DNA of 55,870 nucleotides from an uncultured Pelagibacteraceae bacterium (GTDB lineage Bacteria > Pseudomonadota > Alphaproteobacteria > Pelagibacterales > Pelagibacteraceae), in contig CACGMG010000003.1 of assembly GCA_902574045.1 (NCBI GenBank), forward strand, positions 1 to 55,870, read 5' to 3'. The stretch's first letter is position 1. Every line of letters starts with the position of its first letter. The notes under the pieces are model-generated. The model was not told the DNA's origin, ran no database searches, and saw only the letters and a program-made list of their open reading frames with translations. This document shows, piece after piece, positions 1 to 9,127 of the stretch. The position numbers were made by a program, and so were the translations under genes.

Positions 1-45
1 AAAGAAGGGGTATAAAACGGAAAGTTTAATAGAGTTTCCAGGCCA

Positions 46-933
46 CTAATTATTTTTAATAAAATTCTGAATATATTTTTTTAAATTAATCTTTCCAAAT
101 TTTTTGTAAACCTTGTTTGATAAATTTTTATTTATCAGAGCAGATGCGTATCTTTCACCTGGCCTTTTTGGTAAATACTTTATTTTTGATTTAAAAAGTT
201 TTGCAACTTGATTAATTGAATAAGTTTTTTTATTTGAAATACTATAATGTCTACACAAATTTTTTTTCCAAGCAAAATAACAAACATCTACTGTATCAAA
301 GATGTGAGTAAATCTTCTTGATTGAGTTCCAGGTCTGACTACTGGTAAAGGTTTTTGTTTTTGATAGTGATCTTCAAAAATGCCGATAACAGTTGACATT
401 TTTCCTTTAGAAATTTGATGGGGACCGTATACATTATAAAAATATATAACTTCATACCTAAACTTAAACCATTTTTTTAAGTTTTCTAATAATTCTAAAT
501 TTTTTGCTTTTGTGAAAGCATATGGTGAAAGATTTTTATCGTCACCTTTGTTCCCAAGTGAAGCTGATGTAGCTGAATAAACTAATTTTATCTTATTTCT
601 TAAACAATAATTAAAAACTGCATTAGAACCAATTGAATTAGACGTTATGCATTCGCTCATGTGTGAAAAGCTTTGATAAATCCGTGCAAATTCTCCGAAA
701 TGAAAAATACTTTTTATGTTTTTTGAATTTTTTAAAATCTTTGAAATATTTGCTGTTTCACCATTAATATATTTTACTCTAGAATTTTTTATGTGATTAG
801 ATTTTTTTCCTGATGAGTAATTATCTATACTTAAAATATAATATTTAGTTTTTTTAAGTAAAAGTTTAATTAAATTTGTTCCAACAAAACCTGCCCCACC
901 TGTTATCACAATTTTTTTTGAAGTCATTTTCAT
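46..933 (-). CDS. NAD-dependent sugar-nucleotide epimerase/dehydratase (extended SDR)
   Basis: Probably a cytoplasmic nucleotide-sugar 4-epimerase or dehydratase for surface polysaccharide. The N-terminus has the Rossmann glycine motif TGGAGFVG (about residues 11-18) and the catalytic YxxxK appears as YAFTK near residue 140, preceded by a Ser/Thr-rich SATSAS segment. At 295 aa it is slightly shorter than classical GalE (about 330), and I cannot name its substrate. A second ATG lies two codons in, directly before the TSKKIVITGG strand, so the start is uncertain by a few residues. It is followed on the same strand by nothing in the window and preceded by a GT2 glycosyltransferase, forming a leftward pair that is divergent from the rfbB operon. 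Confidence 0.85.
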   Translation of the reverse strand: MKMTSKKIVITGGAGFVGTNLIKLLLKKTKYYILSIDNYSSGKKSNHIKNSRVKYINGETANISKILKNSKNIKSIFHFGEFARIYQSFSHMSECITSNSIGSNAVFNYCLRNKIKLVYSATSASLGNKGDDKNLSPYAFTKAKNLELLENLKKWFKFRYEVIYFYNVYGPHQISKGKMSTVIGIFEDHYQKQKPLPVVRPGTQSRRFTHIFDTVDVCYFAWKKNLCRHYSISNKKTYSINQVAKLFKSKIKYLPKRPGERYASALINKNLSNKVYKKFGKINLKKYIQNFIKNN

Positions 934-955
934 CAGTTATACGCTATATTCTTAA

Positions 956-1789
956 TTAATCTATATTTGGTCTACGCCAAGATTTATTTCCTAAAATTGA
1001 ATTACTAATACCACTTAATCTATTTAAGTAAATATCTTTTTTCTTTTTATTGAATACTAGTTGAAAAAAAACAGTTTTAATTAAAGATGAAAATAGTTTT
1101 GGAAAAATAATAATTAATGCTAAAAAAAATCCTTTATATTTTTTATGAAAATAGAATGTTGACCACATCCAATGCCAATTTCTATTTTTTTCTAGCTCAT
1201 CTTTATATTTTTTGTCTACTGAACTACTCCCTTCATGATAAATTGTAATACCCTTATCTAAATATATTTTACCATTGTTCATTTTTACTTTTTTACATAG
1301 ATCAATTTCTTCAAAATATAAAAAATAGTTTTCATCAAAAAAACTTTTTTTAAATTTTTTCATATTAAGAAATATTGCAAACCCTTTTAAATTTTCTATC
1401 TCAAAAACTTTTTTATCATTTGTTGATGGTTCATATGATTGATCATTTGAGGGGCCAATTAACCAAAAATCAGGATATTCCTGTGCAGTTTTAAGAAAAT
1501 TATTAAATGCATTTTTTTCTACAATCGTATCTGGATTAAGGACTAGAGAATATTTTGAATTAACATGTGACAAGCCAATATTGTTTCCTGCCGAGTACCC
1601 CTTATTTTCACCTGTTAAAATACATTCAATATGAGGATACTTTATATTCAGCTTTTGTTTAAATTTTACATCGTTAGAATTTTCTACAACTATAATTTTG
1701 ATAGATTTTGGCAAAGAGTTTAGGCATGTATAAAGTTTATTTTCACTTTTATAAGTCGTAATTACTACACTGATGTCTTTTATTTCCAT
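956..1789 (-). CDS. Glycosyltransferase family 2 (rhamnosyltransferase-like)
   Basis: A 277-aa GT-A fold glycosyltransferase, expected to add a sugar to a lipid-linked O-antigen or capsule intermediate at the inner face of the membrane. The N-terminal strand ISVVITTYKSENKL is the usual GT2 opening, NKGYSAGNN (about residues 62-70) is the nucleotide-binding loop, and LNPDT (about 84-88) takes the place of the DxD metal site. FEEIDLCKK (about 160-168) is the conserved ED acceptor region. A hydrophobic helix near residues 220-245 suggests membrane association. It lies upstream of the epimerase gene on the same strand, and its ATG faces rfbB across 81 bp, so that spacer should hold divergent promoters. 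Confidence 0.87.
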   Translation of the reverse strand: MEIKDISVVITTYKSENKLYTCLNSLPKSIKIIVVENSNDVKFKQKLNIKYPHIECILTGENKGYSAGNNIGLSHVNSKYSLVLNPDTIVEKNAFNNFLKTAQEYPDFWLIGPSNDQSYEPSTNDKKVFEIENLKGFAIFLNMKKFKKSFFDENYFLYFEEIDLCKKVKMNNGKIYLDKGITIYHEGSSSVDKKYKDELEKNRNWHWMWSTFYFHKKYKGFFLALIIIFPKLFSSLIKTVFFQLVFNKKKKDIYLNRLSGISNSILGNKSWRRPNID

Positions 1790-1870
1790 TTAATAATAAT
1801 ATTTGATTTTACAAGATAATTCTTTTACTAATTTACAACATTTAAGCATATAATTCTTTTAAAATAAAAT

Positions 1871-2896
1871 ATGAAAAAAATCATAGTTACCGGGGGATCT
1901 GGTTTTATTGGTAGTAATTTAGTTAACTTTTTAATTAAAAAAAAATATTTTGTCATTAACATTGATAAATTAACATATTCATCTAATAAAAATGCTCATC
2001 AAGATAAAAATGCAAAATTTTATAAATTTTATAAACTCGATATTAACAATAAAAATAAATTAATTAAGATTATTAAAAGGCACAAACCTAATGCAATTTT
2101 TAATCTAGCAGCTGAAACTCATGTTGATAGGTCAATTGACGGTCCTATAAATTTTATAAACACAAATATACAAGGAACTTTTAATCTTCTTGAAGCAATT
2201 AGATTTGTGAAAAAAAATAGAATTCACACAAAGCTAATACATATATCTACCGATGAAGTTTATGGAGATATAAAAAAAAATAAAAGATCAAATGAAGATT
2301 CAAATTACGAACCAAGCTCTCCTTACTCGGCTACAAAAGCTAGTGCAGATCATTTGGTAAAATCTTATATAAGAACGTACAATATCAATGCAGTTATTTC
2401 TAATTGCTGTAATAATTATGGCCCATACCAATTTCCTGAAAAATTATTACCTAAAATGATATCTAATATATTCAATAACAAACCTTTGCCAATTTATGCT
2501 AAAGGCCAAAATTCCAGAGAATGGATACACGTGGAGGATCACTGCCAAGCCTTATTCATGCTTTATTTAAAAGGTAAATCAGGTGAAAGTTATAATGTTG
2601 GATCAGGAATAAATTTAAAAAATATAGATCTAATAAAAAAACTATTAAAAATAAGTAAAAAATTGAAAATAAAAATAGGCACCAAAACAAAAATAAATTT
2701 TGTAAAAGATAGACCAGGTCATGATTTTAGATATGCATTAAATAGTAAGAAAATTTTTAAAAAGTTAAAATGGAAAGCTAAAATTAAATTAGACTATGGT
2801 CTTACTGAAACAATAAAATGGTATGCAAATAATAAAATATTTTTAAAAGATATTTCTAAAAATATGTACGAAAAAAGATTGGGCTTAAAGTTATGA
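1871..2896 (+). CDS. rfbB: dTDP-glucose 4,6-dehydratase
   Basis: Converts dTDP-glucose to dTDP-4-keto-6-deoxyglucose, the branch point for rhamnose, amino and branched deoxysugars. The sequence opens with GGSGFIGSN for NAD binding, has the catalytic STDEVYGD segment (Asp-Glu acid/base pair) and the YSATK catalytic Tyr/Lys motif, then SNCCNNYGPYQFPEKLLP typical of RmlB. The length of 341 aa is normal for the family. Its stop overlaps the start of rfbA by 4 nt, so the two are translationally coupled. This is the first gene of a ten-gene rightward operon reaching 10244. No strong Shine-Dalgarno precedes the ATG. Confidence 0.95.
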   Translation: MKKIIVTGGSGFIGSNLVNFLIKKKYFVINIDKLTYSSNKNAHQDKNAKFYKFYKLDINNKNKLIKIIKRHKPNAIFNLAAETHVDRSIDGPINFINTNIQGTFNLLEAIRFVKKNRIHTKLIHISTDEVYGDIKKNKRSNEDSNYEPSSPYSATKASADHLVKSYIRTYNINAVISNCCNNYGPYQFPEKLLPKMISNIFNNKPLPIYAKGQNSREWIHVEDHCQALFMLYLKGKSGESYNVGSGINLKNIDLIKKLLKISKKLKIKIGTKTKINFVKDRPGHDFRYALNSKKIFKKLKWKAKIKLDYGLTETIKWYANNKIFLKDISKNMYEKRLGLKL

Positions 2897-3759
2897 TAAA
2901 TAAAGGTATAATTTTGGCAGGCGGAACAGGTAGCAGAATGAGTCCTTTAACGAAATCTGTGAATAAACAATTACTACCTCTTTACGACAAGCCGCTAATT
3001 TTTTACCCACTTTCGGTATTGATGCTAGCTGGAATAAAGAATGTTTTAATTATAGTTAATAAAGGTCAGCTAGCACAATTTAGAAAAATTCTACCTGAAA
3101 ATAATAATTTAGGTATTAAGATTCAATATAAAGAACAATTTAAACCAAATGGTTTACCAGAAGCATTTATCATAGGTGAAAAATTTATTGGAAAAGATAA
3201 TGTAGCTTTAATATTAGGTGATAATTTTTTTTATGGCCAAAGTTTAACAAAAACTTTAAAAAAAAATATATCTATTAAAAATGGAGCTAAAGTTTTTTTG
3301 CATCCTGTAAAAAATCCTAATTTGTATGGAGTAGCTACAATTAATAAAAAAAACAAAGTAATCAAATTAATAGAAAAACCAAAGAAAACCTCTTCGAACC
3401 TTGCTGTCACAGGGTTATATTTTTTTGATAATAAAGTAATCAAGTTTAGCAAAACTCTAAAACCATCCAAAAGGAAAGAGCTAGAAATAGTTGATCTACT
3501 AAAAAAATATAAAAAATCTAATAATTTGAAAGCTGAATTAATAGGAAGAGGAGGAACTTGGCTAGATACAGGCAATATTCAAGACTACTATAATGCTTCT
3601 AATTATATAGCAGTAATTGAAAATAGGCAGGGGTTAAAAATAGCTTGTATTGAAGAAATAGCTTTTAAAAATAAATGGATTGGTAAAAAAAATATTCTAG
3701 ATGCTATAAAATTTTATGGAAATTGTGATTACGCAAATTATTTAAAAAAACTGATATAA
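2893..3759 (+). CDS. rfbA: Glucose-1-phosphate thymidylyltransferase
   Basis: Makes dTDP-glucose from dTTP and glucose-1-phosphate, supplying RfbB. The signature pyrophosphorylase loop GGTGSRMSPLTKSVNKQ begins at residue 10, followed by LLPLYDKPLIFYPLS. LGDNFFYG (about 108-115), VEKPK-like IEKPKK and the WLDTG motif (about 223-227) are all in place. At 288 aa it has the standard length. It overlaps rfbB by 4 nt and is followed after 3 nt by a methyltransferase gene. A 114-aa reading frame on the opposite strand (3231-3575) is only a shadow of this gene. Confidence 0.95.
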   Translation: MINKGIILAGGTGSRMSPLTKSVNKQLLPLYDKPLIFYPLSVLMLAGIKNVLIIVNKGQLAQFRKILPENNNLGIKIQYKEQFKPNGLPEAFIIGEKFIGKDNVALILGDNFFYGQSLTKTLKKNISIKNGAKVFLHPVKNPNLYGVATINKKNKVIKLIEKPKKTSSNLAVTGLYFFDNKVIKFSKTLKPSKRKELEIVDLLKKYKKSNNLKAELIGRGGTWLDTGNIQDYYNASNYIAVIENRQGLKIACIEEIAFKNKWIGKKNILDAIKFYGNCDYANYLKKLI

Positions 3760-3762
3760 TTA

Positions 3763-4575
3763 ATGTATAAAATTCTAAATAATTTCTACAAATCGAATTT
3801 TTTTGATAAATTGCCAAAATTTCTAAGCAGAAAACTTTTCAAAATTTTTAAAATATTTTTTGTTGAAACTAATTTAAAATCTTTACCAAAAAATAATCAC
3901 CCAACAACTTTAGATAAAAATTTACAATTAAAAATAATCAAAAATAAAGAAAATAAATTTTATCGACCTTTTTCTACTTGTTTATATCTTCTTGAAATTC
4001 TAACTTTGTATTCAAAAACAAATAAAAATTTTAGTTTTTTTGATTTTGGAGCAAATAATATAGATAATTTCATTTATCTAAATAGATATATAAATAATTG
4101 GCAGTATATTTATCACGACTTACCCCAATATAATGAAGTCATATCAACATTAGTAAATGAAAATAAATTAAACAATATAAAAATATCTCATGACATATCC
4201 TTAGGAAAAGAACCTCTAGATTTTGTGTTTTTTGGAAGCTCTTTACATTACGTAGATAATTACAAGCAAATACTCAACAAGTTTATTCAAAATAAAACCA
4301 AAAATATCGTTCTTTCTCACACTCCATTCTATATTTCTAACAACAACGAAAATGATATAGTGCTAAAACAAGTAAATATCCATCCGACAATAAATTATGC
4401 TTACTTATTTCATTATAAAAATTTCATATCATTTATGAATGAAAATAATTATTCCCTCATTTCACAAAATAAAAACAATTTGATTAAATTTTTAAATTTC
4501 AAAAATTTTTCGAGTGATTTTACTTTTATAAATTTTTTAGATCTAACTTTTTCTTACAATAACAACTCCTCTTAA
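3763..4575 (+). CDS. Putative methyltransferase, TIGR04325-like
   Basis: A 270-aa protein resembling the TIGR04325 group of putative methyltransferases found in polysaccharide loci. I see a degenerate SAM-binding strand FFDFGANNID (about residues 97-106), a following strand with acidic end (YIYHDLPQY) and an FFGSSLHYVDN segment (about 163-173) that matches the post-motif SxxLQY feature of that group. The glycine loop is poor, so catalytic activity is not certain. It sits 3 nt after rfbA and 3 nt before the rfbC homologue, so it is co-transcribed and probably modifies the same sugar or glycan. The family assignment is from pattern memory only. Confidence 0.6.
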   Translation: MYKILNNFYKSNFFDKLPKFLSRKLFKIFKIFFVETNLKSLPKNNHPTTLDKNLQLKIIKNKENKFYRPFSTCLYLLEILTLYSKTNKNFSFFDFGANNIDNFIYLNRYINNWQYIYHDLPQYNEVISTLVNENKLNNIKISHDISLGKEPLDFVFFGSSLHYVDNYKQILNKFIQNKTKNIVLSHTPFYISNNNENDIVLKQVNIHPTINYAYLFHYKNFISFMNENNYSLISQNKNNLIKFLNFKNFSSDFTFINFLDLTFSYNNNSS

Positions 4576-4578
4576 ATT

Positions 4579-5109
4579 ATGAAAATTAAATCAACAAATT
4601 TTAAAGATCTAAAAGTTATCTCCTCACCTGTTCACAATGATCAAAGAGGAAGTTTTAGAGAAATATTCAAAAAAAAGTTTTTAAAGAATAAAAAATTTAT
4701 TTTTACTTGTGTTTCCTCTTCGAAAAAAAATGTTCTTAGAGGTATGCACTTGCAAACAAAAAAGTCTCAAGGTAAATATTTGACTGTTTTAAAAGGAGAG
4801 ATACTAGACGTGAGTGTTGACCTAAGAAAAAATTCAAAGAGTTTTGGAAAATATTTTTCTATAAAACTATCTGATAAAAATGGTATCTCTGTTTATATAC
4901 CTCCAGGATTTGCCCATGGCTTTATAGGATTAAAAAAAGAGAATATCATAAGCTACCATTGTACTAACTATAGGTCCAAAAAACACGAAGTTGGAATTAT
5001 TTGGAATGACAAAGATATAAGAATAAAATGGCCAATTAAGAGTCCTATTCTCTCAAGAAAAGATAAAAAGAATATTTCCTTAAAAGAATATACTGCAAAA
5101 TATGCATAA
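4579..5109 (+). CDS. rfbC: dTDP-4-dehydrorhamnose 3,5-epimerase family protein
   Basis: A cupin-fold epimerase acting on dTDP-4-keto-6-deoxyhexoses. RGMHLQ (around residue 54) carries the catalytic His, DVSVDLR and SFGKY are family landmarks, and YIPPGFAHGF (about 110-119) is the second conserved block. Length is 176 aa, as expected for RmlC. Because no clear RmlD lies beside it and the operon also has a 3,4-ketoisomerase and a C-methyltransferase, it could be a 3- or 5-epimerase of a branched or amino-deoxysugar pathway and not strictly a rhamnose enzyme. It overlaps the next gene by 8 nt. Confidence 0.88.
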   Translation: MKIKSTNFKDLKVISSPVHNDQRGSFREIFKKKFLKNKKFIFTCVSSSKKNVLRGMHLQTKKSQGKYLTVLKGEILDVSVDLRKNSKSFGKYFSIKLSDKNGISVYIPPGFAHGFIGLKKENIISYHCTNYRSKKHEVGIIWNDKDIRIKWPIKSPILSRKDKKNISLKEYTAKYA

Positions 5110-5905
5110 TTTAAAAATATATTGTATGTGTTTAGATCATAATTATTTAGACGCAGTAAAGAGACACAACTATATTCCTGTCGGTTTAAAAAATAAAAAT
5201 TTTTCTAATGAATGGCTCACTGATGACACTTTAGTTAATATAAGTGAAAAAAATCCTTACTATGGTGAATACACTTTTTATTATTGGTATTGGAAGAATA
5301 TGCTTAAAAACAAGAAGGATAATGAATGGATTGGTTTTTGCTCTTATCGAGAATTATGGGGAGACAAAAAAGATATAAAAGATAAATACTCTATAAAATC
5401 TTTACTAAAAAAATTACCGGACGAGTGGAGCGATTATGAAACAATAATAGGAAAACCTTTTAAGTTAAAAAAACCTAAAGTTAGTAAAATTCTTAAATAT
5501 GGGAAATTAGCTTTATTAAGAAATCTAAAAGAGGTTTTTAGAGCTAATTGGAGTATAAGATTTCAATTTGATATGTTTCACGGTAATGGTTATTTGGATA
5601 CAGCAATAAAAATGTTACCAGAAAAAGATAGAAAAGATTTCTACAACTATGTGAGAAAAGAAAACTCTTTTAATCAAGGAAATATGTTCATTACAAAGTC
5701 TTCAAAAATTATAGACAACTATTTCACTGAAGTTTTTTTATGGCTTGAAAAATGTGAAAATGTTTTTGGTTTTAATTTAAAAGGTTACAATAAAATTAGA
5801 ATGTATACGTTTTTAGCAGAAAGATTTTTACCTTATTGGTTTAAAAAGTATACAAAATCACTAGAATGGCCAGTGGTTTACTGTGATATTAATAAAGATC
5901 TCTAA
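5102..5905 (+). CDS. DUF4422-like glycosyltransferase-type protein
   Basis: A 267-aa protein that resembles the DUF4422 family found in capsule and exopolysaccharide loci and thought to be glycosyltransferases. Supporting landmarks are the opening IYCMCLDHN, NISEKNPYYGEYTFYYWYWKN (about residues 47-66) and WIGFCSYREL (about 76-85), which mirror the family's 'IS-KN-ycE-T-YWiWKN' and 'yiGl-HYRR' blocks, and FNQGNMFI (about 190-197) in the place of the usual N-x-FI segment. The acceptor and donor are unknown. It is embedded between rfbC (8-nt overlap) and fdtA (adjacent), so it belongs to the same transcript. Confidence 0.65.
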   Translation: MHNLKIYCMCLDHNYLDAVKRHNYIPVGLKNKNFSNEWLTDDTLVNISEKNPYYGEYTFYYWYWKNMLKNKKDNEWIGFCSYRELWGDKKDIKDKYSIKSLLKKLPDEWSDYETIIGKPFKLKKPKVSKILKYGKLALLRNLKEVFRANWSIRFQFDMFHGNGYLDTAIKMLPEKDRKDFYNYVRKENSFNQGNMFITKSSKIIDNYFTEVFLWLEKCENVFGFNLKGYNKIRMYTFLAERFLPYWFKKYTKSLEWPVVYCDINKDL

Positions 5906-6301
5906 ATGACAAAATTTAAATTTAAATCGTTCAAAAAAAAAAGTGGAAAATTAATACCATTCTCACTAAAAAAAAGTTTTCCTATAAAAGTAAAAAGAAT
6001 TTTTATAATTAATGGTGAAAAAAATTTTGTAAGAGGAGACCATGCTCATAAAAAATGTTCTCAATTCTTATATCCAGTCTTAGGAAAAATAAAAATTGAA
6101 TGCACAAATAAGAAAGGTAGAAAGTTAATAGTATTAAGTCATCATAAAAGTGAGGGATATTTACTCAGACCTAAAACATGGTGTAAAATTAAATTTTTAA
6201 CTAAAAATGCTATACTTTTAGTAGCTTGTGATATGGAGTATAAATTTAATGATTACATAGAAAAATATTCTGATTTTTTAAAGATAATTAAAAAAAGATA
6301 A
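5906..6301 (+). CDS. fdtA: FdtA/QdtA-type dTDP-4-keto-6-deoxyhexose 3,4-ketoisomerase
   Basis: A small cupin (131 aa) of the WxcM-like/FdtA family, which moves the keto group of dTDP-4-keto-6-deoxyglucose from C4 to C3 so that a PLP aminotransferase can add an amino group at C3. The active-site block RGDHAHKKCSQ (about 40-50), with its two His residues, is intact, as are the RPKTWCKI segment and the C-terminal YIEKYSDFL signature. The partner aminotransferase is the DegT gene at 9120, and RfbA/RfbB supply the substrate. FdtA and QdtA differ in product stereochemistry, which cannot be decided by eye. Confidence 0.82.
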   Translation: MTKFKFKSFKKKSGKLIPFSLKKSFPIKVKRIFIINGEKNFVRGDHAHKKCSQFLYPVLGKIKIECTNKKGRKLIVLSHHKSEGYLLRPKTWCKIKFLTKNAILLVACDMEYKFNDYIEKYSDFLKIIKKR

Positions 6302-6304
6302 ATA

Positions 6305-7228
6305 ATGAAATTACTTATTACTGGCGCTTGTGGGCATATTGGTTCGTTTATAATAGATCAAGTAAATAAAATTAAAAAGATTAAAGAAGTTTTACTTATT
6401 GATAATTTTAATTCACATCGCTACTCAACATTATTTAACTTAAATAAAAATAGAAAATTTAGCTTTTATAATCTTGATTTAAGTAGATTTTCATTAAAAA
6501 AATTTAAAAAAGTAGACTACGTAATTCATTGTGCATCTATGACTAATGCTCAGGGAAGTTTTTCAGTTAAAAATGAAATGTTTAGAAATAATATTTCTTG
6601 TATGAAAAATGTACTTAATTATTGTATAAAGAATAAATCAAAACTCATTCATATATCTTCAACTAGTGTGTATGGTAAACAGGTCAAAATCGTTAATGAA
6701 GATGATCAAAGTTTATTGAAACCTCAATCACCTTATGCAGAAATTAAATTACTCGAAGAAAAAATGTTAAATAAAAATAAGAAAAAAATAAATTTTATGA
6801 CTTTTAGATTTGGGACTATTGCTGGAGTGTCCAAAGGAATGAGATTCCATACAGCAATAAATAAATTTTGTTTTAATGCTGCTTTAAATGAAAAAATTCA
6901 TATTTATAAAACTGCTTACAAACAATACAGACCATATCTTTCATTAAAAGATGCTTTTAAAGTATTTAAGTTTTGTATTGATAAAAATATATTTAATAAT
7001 CAAGTATATAACGCCCTTAGCGGTAATTTTACCGTAAAAGAAATCATACAAATGATTAAAAAATATAAAAAGAAAACATCTATAAAATTTGTTAAAACTG
7101 AAATAATGAATCAATTGAGTTATCATGTGGACAATAAAAAATTAAATAATTTAGGATTAAGATTAAGTTCACCCATAGAAAAAGACATAAAAGATACAAT
7201 TAGATTATTAAGTGGATTAAAATATTAA
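6305..7228 (+). CDS. NAD-dependent epimerase/dehydratase (extended SDR)
   Basis: A 307-aa SDR enzyme for nucleotide-sugar conversion. The N-terminal LITGACGHIGSF is a variant of the TGGxGFIG motif, SSTSVYG (about residues 119-125) is the catalytic Ser/Thr strand and SPYAEIK (about 141-147) contains the YxxxK pair. The stretch TFRFGTIAGVS follows as in UDP-glucose epimerase relatives. The exact reaction is not evident. It lies 3 nt after fdtA and shares one base with the next gene, so it is in the same operon. Confidence 0.85.
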   Translation: MKLLITGACGHIGSFIIDQVNKIKKIKEVLLIDNFNSHRYSTLFNLNKNRKFSFYNLDLSRFSLKKFKKVDYVIHCASMTNAQGSFSVKNEMFRNNISCMKNVLNYCIKNKSKLIHISSTSVYGKQVKIVNEDDQSLLKPQSPYAEIKLLEEKMLNKNKKKINFMTFRFGTIAGVSKGMRFHTAINKFCFNAALNEKIHIYKTAYKQYRPYLSLKDAFKVFKFCIDKNIFNNQVYNALSGNFTVKEIIQMIKKYKKKTSIKFVKTEIMNQLSYHVDNKKLNNLGLRLSSPIEKDIKDTIRLLSGLKY

Positions 7229-8412
7229 TGAAGTGCAAGATTACAGGTAAATTAATACAACCTTTTATGAGTTTTGGTAAAATGCCAATCGCAAACGGTT
7301 TTATTGAAAAGAAAAATTTTCCAGATGAATTTTTTTTTGAAATGGAAGTAGGTTTTAATGAGGATCTATCATTATTTCAGTTAAACGATCATCCTAAACC
7401 AGAAAAAATGTTTAATGAAAATTATCCATTTTTCACTGGGAGCTCAGAGTATATGAAAGATCATTTTAAGAAATATGCAGATTTTGTAAAAAAATATATC
7501 AAAACTAACTCCAAAATTATTGAAATTGGGTCAAACGATGGAACTTTTTTAAAAAATTTTGACAATCAATCTTCACAGATTATAGGTTTTGAACCCTCAA
7601 AAAATGTAGCTGATGTGTCAAAAAAAAATGGTATTCCAACTTTAAATTGTTTTTTTAATAAAGAAAATGTCAAAAATTTGAAAGATTATCTTGGTAAAAC
7701 TGATCTTGTATGTGCATCAAATGTAATTTGCCATATTCCAGACTTAAATAACTTAATAGAATCCGTAGACTTACTTTTAAGCTCAAATGGAACATTTATA
7801 TTTGAAGAACCATACCTTGGATCAATGTTTAAAAAAGTGTCATACGACCAAATTTATGATGAACATATATACATGTTTTCAGTTTCATCTATATCTAAAA
7901 TATTTCAAAAATTTAATTTTAAATTGGTTGAGGCCATACCTCAAAATACACACGGTGGTTCTATGAGGTATATAATTAAAAGAAATAATAACGAAACTAT
8001 ACAAAATATTCAAAAACTTTTAACTATAGAAAATAATGAAAGAATTAATTCATTAGAGTCATGCATAAAATTTAAAAAGAATTGCGAAATATCAAAGAAA
8101 AAAATTATAAATAAAATAAAATCTCTCAAAGAATCTGGAAAAAATATCTGTGGATATGCTGCTACTTCAAAAAGTACTACTGTTCTAAACTACTGTAATA
8201 TAAATACTAATCACATAGACTATATTTGTGATACTACAAAAGAAAAAGTAGGTAAATTTAGTCCAGGTATGCATATCCCTATTACTGACATGGAGCATTT
8301 TCAAAATAATGCTACAGATTGTGTATATTTATTTGCTTGGAATCATAAAGATGAAATATTGAATAAAGAAAAAAAATTTAAAGGTGAGTGGTTTTCGCAT
8401 GTTGAATTATAA
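7228..8412 (+). CDS. Sugar C-methyltransferase-like protein without the zinc cysteines
   Basis: A 394-aa protein with the three-part layout of TylCIII/NovU-type dTDP-sugar 3-C-methyltransferases: an N-terminal Methyltransf_13-like segment (FGKMPIANGF around residues 17-26), a central Rossmann domain (IIEIGSNDGTFLKNF, about 95-109) and a C-terminal domain (NICGYAATSKSTT, about 304-316, then FAWNHKDEI). The ETHGGS-type catalytic block is present as NTHGGSMRY (about 240-248). The N-terminal zinc knuckle normally has four Cys, but only Cys3 remains here. It shares one base with the upstream gene and overlaps the downstream one. Confidence 0.82.
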   Translation: MKCKITGKLIQPFMSFGKMPIANGFIEKKNFPDEFFFEMEVGFNEDLSLFQLNDHPKPEKMFNENYPFFTGSSEYMKDHFKKYADFVKKYIKTNSKIIEIGSNDGTFLKNFDNQSSQIIGFEPSKNVADVSKKNGIPTLNCFFNKENVKNLKDYLGKTDLVCASNVICHIPDLNNLIESVDLLLSSNGTFIFEEPYLGSMFKKVSYDQIYDEHIYMFSVSSISKIFQKFNFKLVEAIPQNTHGGSMRYIIKRNNNETIQNIQKLLTIENNERINSLESCIKFKKNCEISKKKIINKIKSLKESGKNICGYAATSKSTTVLNYCNINTNHIDYICDTTKEKVGKFSPGMHIPITDMEHFQNNATDCVYLFAWNHKDEILNKEKKFKGEWFSHVEL

Positions 8413-9127
8413 AAATAGAATAGTTTTTACTGGGGGAACAGGAAGATTTGGTAAAGTTTTTAAAGACTATCAAAAAAATACAAAATTTAAGTTTTATTTT
8501 CCAAAAAAAAAGGAATTAAATATCCTAAATATGGGTTCAATAAAACGTTATTTATTAAAAAAAAAGCCTAAATATTTAATTCACCTAGCAGGTCTATCAA
8601 GACCGATGAAAATTCATAATAAAAAGATAGATCAAAGCATAGATAAGAATATAATTGGAACAGCAAATATCACCAAAGTTTGTTTTAATCAAAGTATTAA
8701 ACTAATCTATATGTCAACTTGTTATGTCTATCCTGGAACAAAAGGTAATTATTCAGAACTATCTTCGTTAAAACCAATAAATAATTATGCATGGTCAAAA
8801 CTTGGTGGCGAATGTGCAGTTATGCTATATAATAATTCTCTTATATTAAGAGCTTCTGTAACAGAAAAACCTTTTGTACATAAAGGCGCATTTAAAGATT
8901 TTTATACAAATTTTATTTTTCACGAGGATCTAATCCCAAAAATTTTGAAGGTTATAGATCAAAGAGGAATAATAAATATTGGGGGAAAATCTCAATCTGT
9001 CTATAATTTTATTAAAAAGTATAATCCAAGAATAAAAAAATATTCTGCCAAAAAAATATTGGGCAAAAATGCTCCTTTAAATATTGCGATGAATATTAGT
9101 AAATTTAGAAAGTTGACAAATGATTAA
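8399..9127 (+). CDS. NAD(P)-dependent sugar-nucleotide reductase/epimerase
   Basis: An SDR/RmlD-like enzyme of about 242 aa, a candidate for the 4-ketoreductase that ends the dTDP-sugar pathway. It starts with a strand RIVFTGGTGRFGKVF, has an MSTCYVYPG segment and the YAWSK catalytic Tyr/Lys. I place the start at ATG 8399, which has AGGTGAG about 10 nt upstream. A GTG at 8384 in the same frame would add five residues. The gene overlaps the preceding methyltransferase by 14 nt with this start and the following aminotransferase by 8 nt. Confidence 0.8.
   Translation: MLNYKNRIVFTGGTGRFGKVFKDYQKNTKFKFYFPKKKELNILNMGSIKRYLLKKKPKYLIHLAGLSRPMKIHNKKIDQSIDKNIIGTANITKVCFNQSIKLIYMSTCYVYPGTKGNYSELSSLKPINNYAWSKLGGECAVMLYNNSLILRASVTEKPFVHKGAFKDFYTNFIFHEDLIPKILKVIDQRGIINIGGKSQSVYNFIKKYNPRIKKYSAKKILGKNAPLNIAMNISKFRKLTND

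Noticed and set aside
7228-8412. Frameshift or wrong start hiding the zinc cysteines
   Set aside because: The N-terminus aligns from residue 1 with the family pattern and the gene overlaps the preceding stop; no missing upstream part is evident.
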